The notes beneath the pieces were generated by a model that searched no databases, was not told the DNA's origin, and worked only from the letters and a program-made list of their open reading frames with translations. Shown here piece by piece: positions 1 to 7,486 of a stretch of DNA of 64,000 nucleotides. The stretch's first letter is position 1; every line of letters begins with the position of its first letter. The stretch is from JAJYBV01 sp021812265 (GTDB taxonomy: Bacteria; Chloroflexota; Ktedonobacteria; Ktedonobacterales; JACDGC01): contig DAIDIC010000093.1 in assembly GCA_027459525.1 (NCBI GenBank), forward strand, positions 1-64,000, read 5' to 3'. The position numbers were made by a program, and so were the translations under genes.

Positions 1-1
1 T

Positions 2-13
2 TATAATACTCCC
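2..13. repeat. IS3 left terminal inverted repeat (orfB side)
   Basis: TATAATACTCCC matches the complement of 1235-1246 at every base. It lies about 50 bases beyond the orfB stop, a normal distance for an IS end. Confidence 0.8.
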
Positions 14-64
14 CAATGTCAAGACCAAAAAATGGTCAAAGTATGTTAAAGAAGAAAGCAGTAT

Positions 65-889
65 TTACTGAATGAAATAGACTTCTGCTGGAGTTTGATA
101 ATCCAAACTTTGATGGAGACGCTCCTGGTTATAGAAGCGAAAAAAGCGTTCCAGGTGAGAATTCGCTTCAGCAACCGTTTGATACTCGTGCAAATAGATC
201 TCCTCATACTTCACGGTTCGCCATAACCGTTCAATAAAGATATTATCAAGGGCACGTCCCCGTCCATCCCAACTAATCCGAACCTCCGCAGAAAGCAATC
301 GTTCAATGTACGCTTGGCTGGTAAATTGCGACCCCTGATCGGTATTGAATATTTCCGGGCGAGCGTGAGTGAACGCATTTTCCAGGGCAGTTAAGCAAAA
401 GGACGTGTCTAACGTATTCGACAATTCCCAGGACAACACATACCGGCTGTGCCAATCGATCACAGCGACCAAATAGAGAAATCCTCGTGGCATTCTCACA
501 TAGGTAATATCCGTAGACCAGACCTGGTTTGACCGTTCAATGGTCACACCTCGTAACAAATACGGATATCTCTTTTCTGGTTCACCAGGTATACTGAGAT
601 GAGGATGCGGATAGATAGCCTCAATTCCCATCAATCGCAGCAATCGTCGTATTCGCTTGTCATTGACGTGATACCCTTGACGAATCAGCCATTCTGTCAT
701 ACGACGAACTCCATAACTGGGTGTTTTGAGATACTGTTCATCCAGCAATCTCATGAAATACAAATTCTCTTCGCTTTCTCCTTGGGGTTCAAAATAATAA
801 CTAGAACGCGCCAACCCCAATGTGGCACATTGCTGCCGGATGCTGAGCTGCTCATCTGTGGGATCAATCAACGCTCGCTTTTGGTCCAC
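65..889 (-). CDS. IS3-family transposase OrfB (DDE integrase)
   Basis: Catalytic half of the IS3 transposase, 274 residues when counted from a GTG at 889. The integrase core begins near residue 118 (VWSTDITYVRMP). The first catalytic Asp is in WSTDITYV, the second in IFNTDQGSQF, and the Glu is in DNIFIERLWRTVK; the C-terminal YNQERLHQSLDYQTPAEV motif is typical of the family. An HTH_21-like segment precedes the core. In the cell it is probably made mainly as an OrfAB fusion by -1 frameshifting rather than from its own start. The frame is open upstream of the GTG into the slippery site, which supports fusion. Confidence 0.93.
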   Translation of the reverse strand: MDQKRALIDPTDEQLSIRQQCATLGLARSSYYFEPQGESEENLYFMRLLDEQYLKTPSYGVRRMTEWLIRQGYHVNDKRIRRLLRLMGIEAIYPHPHLSIPGEPEKRYPYLLRGVTIERSNQVWSTDITYVRMPRGFLYLVAVIDWHSRYVLSWELSNTLDTSFCLTALENAFTHARPEIFNTDQGSQFTSQAYIERLLSAEVRISWDGRGRALDNIFIERLWRTVKYEEIYLHEYQTVAEANSHLERFFRFYNQERLHQSLDYQTPAEVYFIQ

Positions 890-891
890 AT

Positions 892-1170
892 TTAAAGCCC
901 CTTTTTTCGCAGCCAGTCTACTTCTACTTGGAGTTGACCAATCTGCTGATAGAGCCGTTCGATGAGCGTTTCTTTCTCATCCTTTTGGGATTTTCCTGTT
1001 TCAAACAAGCCTGGACTTCCTTCAAGGAGTTGCTTCTTCCATTGCGTGATTTGCACGGGATGCACTCCATATTCACTCGCTATTTCGCTTGCTGTTTTCA
1101 TCCCTCGTATTGCTTCTATGGCTACTTTTGCCTTGAATTCTTTGCTGTGTCTTTTTCGGAGATTTCCCAT
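892..1170 (-). CDS. IS3-family transposase OrfA (HTH_Tnp_1)
   Basis: A 92-residue DNA-binding protein of the element. The N-terminal helix-turn-helix (residues 8-55, with EFKAKVAIEAIRG and YGVHPVQITQWKKQL) binds the terminal repeats in related elements. The C-terminal part (residues 60-92) is a leucine-zipper-like coiled coil ending LRKKGL, where the -1 slippery site lies. Its stop codon is two bases before the OrfB GTG, and OrfB is in the -1 frame. Length and layout are standard for the IS3 group. Confidence 0.92.
   Translation of the reverse strand: MGNLRKRHSKEFKAKVAIEAIRGMKTASEIASEYGVHPVQITQWKKQLLEGSPGLFETGKSQKDEKETLIERLYQQIGQLQVEVDWLRKKGL
901..907 (-). other. -1 programmed frameshift site A AAA AAG
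   Basis: Read on the minus strand, the end of orfA is CGA AAA AAG GGG CTT TAA, which contains the heptamer A-AAA-AAG in the orfA phase. Slipping one base back enters the orfB frame, which is open here. This is the classic site used by IS3 elements to make the OrfAB transposase. Confidence 0.85.
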
Positions 1171-1234
1171 TTTTGGCTCCTCTTTCCTTCTTTCACCCCT
1201 TCCTAGTTTAACATATCTTCTGGTTCAATATCCC

Positions 1235-1246
1235 GGGAGTATTATA
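1235..1246. repeat. IS3 right terminal inverted repeat (orfA side)
   Basis: GGGAGTATTATA is the exact complement of 2-13. It lies 65 bases upstream of the orfA start and so would also lie near the transposase promoter. Confidence 0.8.
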
Positions 1247-1281
1247 GCTTACATTTTTCAGATTTTTGAGACATAAAAAAT

Positions 1282-2466
1282 ATGGATGATTTCGCCGAAC
1301 TCAATATAGTTATTCAAGACATACATAAATGCACATATATCGCAATACTTCGCAATAGTTTAAAAGAAGTATTTACCATTGCCGAATTGGCAAAACAAAT
1401 TGGAATAACTCGTGAATATTTTGAAAGTGTTATTTCAGAATATTCATATCGGAACTTCAGTTATGAAATTTCGGAAAAAATTGCCGATATCCTTCAAATG
1501 GATATCGCTACAAAACAAGAGTTTTTGTACCACGCAAAAAATGTCGGAAAAAATCTTTTTCCAAATGAGATGATTACTAAATATAAAAAATTTATTGATA
1601 CAGATGCCCTTAATACGTATATTGATACATTACACAAACTGCGATCAAACTCCCATCTTTTACTCGCCCCTTGGCAAATAAAAGAAACCTATACACAAAT
1701 TATATATATGGGGTTGAAGCTTTTAAATTCTTATAAATTTATCAAATCACAATTTCGGCAACTCATAGATGTATATTTATTACTTCACGATAACGAATTG
1801 GTCATTAATAAGCCTGCATGGGCGCTTTTTCACGCTCAATTGGCTCTTCATACATTGTTAAAATACTATGGCGATCAAGATATCAAAAAATCAAAAGATT
1901 TCCCTCTCTATCTGCAAATAATACGCGCTATTGGATTAGCTTATAATAATTTAAATCTCATGCACAATGCGGCAAAAACCTATAAGCTTATATTTTCTGA
2001 TAGCACAACCCAACAAAATCCATTTAACTATCTACACACATGCATTAACCTAGCTTCCTCACAAAGTCGTATCCCAAGATCTTCTGTTGAAGATCTCAAA
2101 GAATATATTTTTCGTGCGCGCAAAGTAAATGAAAAGTTACCAATCGAGCAACAAGTAGACCAAGCAGTACTTATAGACAGGAGTGAAATTCAATTATTTT
2201 TACACATGCAAAGTTTTAAAAAAACTCAAAAATTAATCAATCAGTTTGAATCACAATATTCATTACAAAATTTAAGTTATATCTTGCAAGTCCGATTTTG
2301 GGAAACTATCGCACAATACCATTTTAGCGTTTCAGATATTTCCGGTTGGACTGAAATCATGCGATATATCATCCCTTTGGCCAAACAAACAGGTCTTGAA
2401 CATCAACTTTTAAAAATGCGCAGATTATATAATACAGATTTTGAGCGACTTGAGGCAGAACTTTGA
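1282..2466 (+). CDS. HTH protein with helical-repeat (TPR-like) body, unknown function
   Basis: A 394-residue protein not matched to a named family. Residues about 26-75 (FTIAELAKQIGITREYF followed by a helix ending in IADILQM) look like a helix-turn-helix. The remainder is nearly all helical with repeated aromatic and leucine positions, in the manner of TPR-containing regulators. The gene is clearly AT-richer than its neighbours and rich in Lys, Ile, Asn and Tyr, which suggests acquisition from outside. It starts just past an IS3 element, has no convincing ribosome site, and ends with TGA. A quorum- or stress-type regulator is possible but unproven. Confidence 0.6.
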   Translation: MDDFAELNIVIQDIHKCTYIAILRNSLKEVFTIAELAKQIGITREYFESVISEYSYRNFSYEISEKIADILQMDIATKQEFLYHAKNVGKNLFPNEMITKYKKFIDTDALNTYIDTLHKLRSNSHLLLAPWQIKETYTQIIYMGLKLLNSYKFIKSQFRQLIDVYLLLHDNELVINKPAWALFHAQLALHTLLKYYGDQDIKKSKDFPLYLQIIRAIGLAYNNLNLMHNAAKTYKLIFSDSTTQQNPFNYLHTCINLASSQSRIPRSSVEDLKEYIFRARKVNEKLPIEQQVDQAVLIDRSEIQLFLHMQSFKKTQKLINQFESQYSLQNLSYILQVRFWETIAQYHFSVSDISGWTEIMRYIIPLAKQTGLEHQLLKMRRLYNTDFERLEAEL

Positions 2467-2601
2467 TCATTAATTCATAATAAGATACCATTTCTGTCAA
2501 TCGACAGACTTTTGACCCAAGCCAACACAATCGCTTTCATCCGCGTGTCCTAAAGAGCCAGAGGCTTTATGAGATCTTCAGCAAATCATACATCACCCAT
2601 T

Positions 2602-3486
2602 TCACTTTTCAGCAAACCGCGCACGAATATATTCCAACGCCGGTGGATCAATAGATCTGCCCGGAATATCTACCCGATCTTCCAAATTTTCTCTGCCGGT
2701 AAATTGCGCAAACGCGAGCTGCGTAATATCATTCCACTCACCGTTTACCTCGCCGGTATAATAACCCAAGCGCAAAAGCATTGTTTGCAACTCTCGAACT
2801 AACGGCTCTGCAATGGCAATTTTCTGTTCCTGCGGAGTTGAACCCAAAAATATCTGATGCAAATGCAATAACTTGCCCAGTTCAGCAATCGGATTAAGGT
2901 GATCATCCACCCGCAAATCCAAAAATTTGTCTGTAAATCCGCCATAACCGGCGCCTTCACGTGTTACCAACATTGCGGCAGACTGCTTGCCGCGCGAATC
3001 ACCGCCGGCAGAATCTCCCGCAGCCAGCGCCGCATACAGTCGCAATTCCAATGCGCCCTGTGTATGTGTAAACGCTTCGTACATTGCCTGAACGGTTTCC
3101 TCACTGACAAGAATATTGCCCTGTATAGCAAATCCGGGTTTAGCTATTCCGCCAGCCCACGCAGAACAACGGCTGCCGGTAAATGTTGCCGCATTCCCCA
3201 TACTATCTACAATTCCCACCTGCCGATCTTCACGTTGATCGTCATCCGCCAGCAAAAGCGCCAAAGTTTCATCCGCTGTTTTTCCTTGCGACAACAATTC
3301 CAGTCCGCGAGGGCCATAGCTATAGTTTGCCAGGCTTTGCGTGGCAATAGCGCCAACCTCTGCTTTCGCAAATGGCACAACTGCGCCTACCGCTAAAAAT
3401 TTACTGGCAACCGCTACCCCCCAACTGCGTGATGGTAAATCGCATGCGGCAATTGAAAAGGTATGTATCCATGGCTGTTTTTTCAT
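2602..3486 (-). CDS. DUF1028 family Ntn-hydrolase-like protein with peptidoglycan-binding-like tail
   Basis: A 294-residue protein. Residues 8-220 match the DUF1028 pattern (FSIAACD near the start, WGVAVASKF, GAIATQSLANYSYGPRG, VGIVDSMGNAATFTG, IQGNILVS, and GDSAGGDSRGKQSAA). The family has an Ntn-hydrolase fold and is thought to be a hydrolase of unknown substrate. Residues 235-290 resemble the short peptidoglycan-binding-like domain often fused to DUF1028 (LLRLGYYTGEVNGEWN). No signal peptide is seen. The ribosome site is GGTGG. It lies 83 bases after glutamine synthetase on the same strand and may be co-transcribed, which hints at nitrogen or amide metabolism. Confidence 0.85.
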   Translation of the reverse strand: MKKQPWIHTFSIAACDLPSRSWGVAVASKFLAVGAVVPFAKAEVGAIATQSLANYSYGPRGLELLSQGKTADETLALLLADDDQREDRQVGIVDSMGNAATFTGSRCSAWAGGIAKPGFAIQGNILVSEETVQAMYEAFTHTQGALELRLYAALAAGDSAGGDSRGKQSAAMLVTREGAGYGGFTDKFLDLRVDDHLNPIAELGKLLHLHQIFLGSTPQEQKIAIAEPLVRELQTMLLRLGYYTGEVNGEWNDITQLAFAQFTGRENLEDRVDIPGRSIDPPALEYIRARFAEK

Positions 3487-3569
3487 TGGAACATCCCACC
3501 TTCCTGCATATGATCGGGCGCAGCCGGCATACTAAATACCGCGCGCCAGTATGTATTATTTCACAAAAA

Positions 3570-4904
3570 TTATTGATCTAAATACCGCTGCAATTCCCAT
3601 TGCGAAACCTCCATGCGATAGGCGTTCCATTCGCGCCATTTTGCGTCTAAAAACTCATTTAATATCAGCGGTCCAAGCGCTTCTGTCATCAAATCATCGC
3701 GTTCAAGGGCAGTTAGAGCTTCACTGAGCGATTGCGGAAGAATATATCGGTAATACTCCATGCGCGATGAAGCGGCAGCCTTGGGCGCGCCGACGGCGCG
3801 CGGCGGCGGCGGATCCAACTTGCGAATAACACCATCTAATCCGGCGCGCAGCAGCGCGCAATACGCCAAATACGGATTACAACTGGAGTCGGGGCTGCGA
3901 ATTTCAATACGCACATCATTTATCCGTTGAGAATGCACCTTGGGCACACGAATCATTGCCTCTTGATTATGATGCCCCCAATTAATTTCAACCGGAGCCT
4001 CATGGTTCGGCACAAAGCGCTTATAAGAATTAACCAACGGCGCCAAAACCGCGCTCATACCTTGTGCGTGCGCTATTTGCCCCGCAATAAACTGCATGCC
4101 AATATCCGACAGCCCATATTCAGCTCCATCGGCCCCATGGTCCTGCGCAAAAGCATTTGCGCCGCCGTCTCGCTTGGCCAGCCGTTGATGCACATGCATA
4201 CCCGAACCATTCACACCGGAAAACGGCTTCGGCATAAATGTAGCGCGCGCGCCATATCGCTGCGCCAAAACTTTAATGGTTTGCTTTGCCGTCATCACCG
4301 CGTCTGCTGAAGACAGCGCATCTTGCAGCGCCAAATCTACCTCAAACTGCCCGCTGGCGGCTTCATGATGGCACGATTCAATAGGAATATGCAGCGCGGC
4401 AAAGGCATCCATCAAGTCACGCCAAAACGCGCTCGAAGCCTCTCCAAATGCGTCAAAATAACTGCTTTTATCGATGGGCTGAAGCTGATTAATGTGCAAA
4501 TCCGAGCCATGGAGCAGAAAAAACTCAATTTCAGGAGCAGTTTGAAAGGTATAACCCAATGTTTCGGCAAAGGCGGCAGATTTTTTTAATTGTCCCCTCG
4601 GTGAGCCTTCAAACGGCGCGCCATCCGGCAGCGCCACATCGCAAATTACTTTGGCGCGTTGCGGCTCCCATGGATATACTAAAAACGTATTCATGTCCGG
4701 CTCCAAATACATATCCTGTTCACTGGCGCGGGCAAATCCGCCGATTGATCCGCCATCAAACCAGCGTCCATCTCGCTGAGTTGCTTCTAATTCCTGAAAC
4801 GGAATCGTCACCGATTTTGCGGATCCTTCAATATCAACAAACTCTAAATGAACAAATTGCACCTGAGCCATATCAGTTTGAAAAGAGTTATTTTGTTTTT
4901 TCAT
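3570..4904 (-). CDS. glnA: Glutamine synthetase, type I
   Basis: Makes glutamine from glutamate, ammonia and ATP; cytosolic dodecamer in this family. From the ATG at 4904 the protein has 444 residues, the normal length of the short GSI-alpha type. Landmarks are FDGGSI near the N terminus, the metal-binding PEIEFFLL, NGSGMHVHQ, the NSYKRFVP loop followed by EAPVEINWG, and RIEIRSPDSSCNPYLA. The adenylylation-site insertion of the GSI-beta type is not evident, so control is probably by feedback or a GlnR/PII route. An upstream in-frame start at 4985 would add 27 residues but has no ribosome site and no family support. Confidence 0.95.
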   Translation of the reverse strand: MKKQNNSFQTDMAQVQFVHLEFVDIEGSAKSVTIPFQELEATQRDGRWFDGGSIGGFARASEQDMYLEPDMNTFLVYPWEPQRAKVICDVALPDGAPFEGSPRGQLKKSAAFAETLGYTFQTAPEIEFFLLHGSDLHINQLQPIDKSSYFDAFGEASSAFWRDLMDAFAALHIPIESCHHEAASGQFEVDLALQDALSSADAVMTAKQTIKVLAQRYGARATFMPKPFSGVNGSGMHVHQRLAKRDGGANAFAQDHGADGAEYGLSDIGMQFIAGQIAHAQGMSAVLAPLVNSYKRFVPNHEAPVEINWGHHNQEAMIRVPKVHSQRINDVRIEIRSPDSSCNPYLAYCALLRAGLDGVIRKLDPPPPRAVGAPKAAASSRMEYYRYILPQSLSEALTALERDDLMTEALGPLILNEFLDAKWREWNAYRMEVSQWELQRYLDQ

Positions 4905-5028
4905 ATTTGCAGCCTGAAAAAGAGTAGTATCTTCATTGTAGCCTGAATTCTCTTTTCCTGCATTATGCACACTGCACAAGCGCAAAAAGCAGGCATTTAG
5001 GCGTGCGGTAAAATCATAGAACGCAGTA

Positions 5029-5057
5029 TTGCGTTCAGGAAAAAAATTTGATATAAT
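5029..5057 (+). promoter_or_regulatory. Sigma-70-type promoter for the bifunctional nuclease gene
   Basis: TTGCGT at 5029-5034 and TATAAT at 5052-5057 are separated by 17 bases. An AGGAGG ribosome site at 5089-5094 and the ATG at 5102 follow. The elements sit between two divergent genes and point to the right. Confidence 0.75.
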
Positions 5058-5101
5058 GAACCATAGAGTTATGAAATTATCGATCTTCAGGAGGCGCTTG
5101 A

Positions 5102-5623
5102 ATGGTCGAATTAGTAGTTAGCCGTGTTCATAAATTTATAGATAGGCCTCAGCGTGTTGTCATTTTAAAAGACATCAAAGGCAACCGCTGTCTTCATATA
5201 TGGATTGAATTGACAGTTGCTAAAGCTATAGAGACAGAATTGCAAAATACTAAGTCAGAGCGTCCCCTTACTCACGATCTTCTCCAATCCATTATAGTCG
5301 CACTCCAAGCGCATATCATCAGAGTTGAAATTACCTCACTTGAAGATAACATTTTCCACGCAAAAATATATATTGAGCAAACCGCCGAGAAAGGCAGCCG
5401 CATTTTCTCCCTTGATTCACGCGCCAGCGACGCTATTGCCGCTGCATTGCGCGCAAAATGCCCAATATATATACATGAAACTGTAATGGATAATGCGGCT
5501 ATTTCTATTGAAGAGTCTGAACAATATATAAGAAATGGAGACACTATTTCGGATAAAGACAACCCGGATACATCGGCTTTTGAAGAATTTATCAAGAATT
5601 TACCAACGTTAGACGACCTATAG
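5102..5623 (+). CDS. Bifunctional nuclease (BFN/DUF151) family protein
   Basis: A 173-residue protein with the BFN domain over residues 1-135. Features are the conserved HIWIE strand, the THDLLQSIIVALQAHIIRVEI helix-strand, FHAKIYIE, and the signature LDSRASDAIAAALRAKCPIYIHE. The family founder has DNase and RNase activity, but the role in bacteria is unclear. The C-terminal 35 residues are acidic and poorly conserved. The gene has a strong promoter and an ideal AGGAGG site seven bases before ATG, so expression is probably high. A zinc-finger gene follows by 91 bases and may be in the same transcript. Confidence 0.88.
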   Translation: MVELVVSRVHKFIDRPQRVVILKDIKGNRCLHIWIELTVAKAIETELQNTKSERPLTHDLLQSIIVALQAHIIRVEITSLEDNIFHAKIYIEQTAEKGSRIFSLDSRASDAIAAALRAKCPIYIHETVMDNAAISIEESEQYIRNGDTISDKDNPDTSAFEEFIKNLPTLDDL

Positions 5624-5714
5624 CAAATCTTACACATCACTCAATATGATGCGTACCTTTTAAATATTAACCGTCTGTTTCAGACATGGATTCAAGAAAA
5701 GTGAGGTTACATTC

Positions 5715-6032
5715 ATGCATACTCATGATGATACCCTTCGCAAACAATTATCCCGCAGACCCTGTTCAGTGTGTCATACAAGCGGAGAACCGGCTTCTTT
5801 TCTCGTTTTAGCAAAACGAAAATCTTCATGGCTTGTTCTGGTAATATGCTCTAAGTGCCATCATCGCGCAATTTACCTTGCCCACTTCTCTCAAAAAGAA
5901 AAACACCCCAACTCCCAGTTTCCCATACCAATTTCTAACGCAGATGTTATCTCTATGAGAAATTTTCTCTCGGCTTTTAATGGAGACTTTGTTTCACTAT
6001 TCAAGTGTGATGGCGGGTTTCCCATCGATTAA
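5715..6032 (+). CDS. Small protein with two CxxC pairs (zinc-ribbon-like)
   Basis: A 105-residue protein of unknown function. Residues 17-20 (CSVC) and 45-48 (CSKC) give a CxxC-N24-CxxC arrangement that probably holds one zinc ion in a beta-ribbon (SWLVLVICSKCHHRAIYL). The C-terminal third (ISNADVISMRNFLSAFNGDFVSLF) looks like a conserved helix with a terminal GDF motif. No membrane segment or signal is seen. The ribosome site is GTGAGG, eight bases before ATG. The position after the BFN nuclease could mean a shared transcript, but no function can be assigned. Confidence 0.7.
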   Translation: MHTHDDTLRKQLSRRPCSVCHTSGEPASFLVLAKRKSSWLVLVICSKCHHRAIYLAHFSQKEKHPNSQFPIPISNADVISMRNFLSAFNGDFVSLFKCDGGFPID

Positions 6033-6468
6033 ACCAACACTCTTATCTCATTCAAATTCAATAACATCATTTTCCGGTTCCGTAGATTTTTTCTTCGGAA
6101 ACGCTGTAATGTGATTGTTATCTTTTTCTTATTCAATACATCTGCGCAACGCTGAGCCGCAACGTCACATAACATTATCGGCTGATTCCGCAGATACACC
6201 ATCCTCTTGACTATTTTTATTCGTTATTTTCCTCATTTTGCGTCTCACCATCTGCAAGGATATCGCAAATAGAAATGTGACAAATTGGGAATATTTCACC
6301 TAAAAATCTTTTTCTTTTGTCACACAGCCTCACCCCTATGCCATGCAATAGCGCAGATTGCTGCTGTGCGGCAAGCTTACCGGAATACACCCTATTTGCA
6401 GCAGCTGAGTATACTTGTTATAGACACTTATTTTTTAAAGATCCTTGCGCAAGGAATATTCATGTATT
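6033..6468. other. Gene-poor interval, possible decayed short minus-strand frame
   Basis: No convincing intact gene. On the minus strand about 6050-6250 there are protein-like stretches in two different frames (one containing DVAAQRCADVLNKK, the next ending in a Pro/Lys/Glu-rich tail with ENDVIEFE). This could be a small gene with a frameshift, or chance. No hairpin terminator stands out. Confidence 0.25.
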
Positions 6469-7218
6469 ATGCCTTCAATCTTAATTGTTGATGATGATTG
6501 GTATTCATCCCAATATATCCGTATGGCGATACAGCGCAGCGGCGCAGTAACCTACACTGCCAAAAACGCGCGCGAATCCGTTGATATTATGCGCGCCACA
6601 CCGCTGGACCTTATTGCGTTAGACTTGGCGCTTCCCGACGCAAATGGCTTTGAAATCTGCGCTTGGGCGCGCCGCCATTTCCCCGATATTATGCTCATCG
6701 TTATTTCAGGGTACGACGCCGTGGAAATGAAAGTGCACGCTTTTGAATCGGGCGCAGATGATTTTTTAGTCAAACCATTTGCCCCGGCGGAGTTGATAGC
6801 GCGAATTCACGCATTGCTGCGCAGGAAAGATCGCAGCGCCACAGAAAAACCATCGGCAGCGCCGCCTATGCCCAGCCAAGTAATCCGTCTCGACGCCGGC
6901 GCAAATACTCTCTATTTAGCTAATAACGCGAAATTTAGCGTAAACTCGGTAGAAAAGCATATAATGGAATTACTTCTGGCAAATAACGCGAAACCGGTCG
7001 CTTTCGATTCAATGCTTCATTCCATTTTCAGCGCTATTGCCGACCATTCCGCCTCCGCAAGAATATTGCAAGATCAATTGCATTCTTTGGCGCGAAAATT
7101 AGCCCGTGAATCGCAAGGAAGTATTCGGTTATATATGACAAGCAATCGCTGCGTCATAATCCGCATACAAACGCCGGATGAACAGCGTTCGGCTAAAGAT
7201 AAAACCACTGCGCAGTAA
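6469..7218 (+). CDS. Response regulator, OmpR-like, with degenerate output domain
   Basis: From ATG 6469 the protein has 249 residues. Residues 1-120 are a receiver domain with ILIVDDD (acidic pocket), the phospho-acceptor Asp in LIALDLALPDANGFE, the conserved Ser in VISGYD, and the Lys in DDFLVKPF. Residues 135-245 have the size and strand pattern of a winged helix, but the helix-turn-helix is atypical. No histidine kinase gene is adjacent, so the partner is elsewhere. AAGGA lies 13 bases before the chosen ATG; a TTG at 6445 is an alternative start. Confidence 0.85.
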   Translation: MPSILIVDDDWYSSQYIRMAIQRSGAVTYTAKNARESVDIMRATPLDLIALDLALPDANGFEICAWARRHFPDIMLIVISGYDAVEMKVHAFESGADDFLVKPFAPAELIARIHALLRRKDRSATEKPSAAPPMPSQVIRLDAGANTLYLANNAKFSVNSVEKHIMELLLANNAKPVAFDSMLHSIFSAIADHSASARILQDQLHSLARKLARESQGSIRLYMTSNRCVIIRIQTPDEQRSAKDKTTAQ

Positions 7219-7317
7219 CATGTTAGCGGGAAAAGGTGAATACGCGACCCAAACAGACAAATTTCTGCTTTTTATTGGCGCCGCCAAGATCAAATAGATG
7301 TAATTCTGGGCTATTTA

Positions 7318-7347
7318 TTCGCAAAAAAACATAAATTGTGATATAAT
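7318..7347 (+). promoter_or_regulatory. Candidate gyrB promoter
   Basis: TATAAT at 7342-7347 is preceded by TTCGCA at 7318-7323 with an 18-base gap. The -10 box is good and the -35 box is weak. An AT-only palindrome (ACATATATATATGT) follows at 7361-7374, between the likely start of transcription and gyrB. Confidence 0.45.
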
Positions 7348-7486
7348 AATATATAGTCACACATATATATATGTAGAAAAATAGCCTGGATTACCCGTAA
7401 ATGCCGGCTTTAGCAGCGGCTTATACTTGGATTCGGCGCTTTCGCTGCAATGCGTTAGTTTGGTGAAAGGAACACATTGTTTAACC

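Larger units (their letters stand above)
2..1246 (-). mobile_element. IS3-family insertion sequence, apparently complete
   Basis: Two overlapping-frame transposase genes (orfA, orfB) on the minus strand are bounded by 12-base perfect inverted repeats, TATAATACTCCC at 2-13 and its complement at 1235-1246. The DDE integrase core, the small HTH orfA and a -1 slippery heptamer between them are the hallmarks of IS3-family elements. Both reading frames are intact, so the element may still be active. The left flank lies outside the window, so a target-site duplication cannot be checked. The right end is 35 bases before the next gene start, so it may have changed the promoter of that gene. Confidence 0.9.

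Noticed and set aside
4905..4985. Longer glutamine synthetase start at 4985
   Set aside because: No ribosome site, and the extra 27 residues do not match the family.
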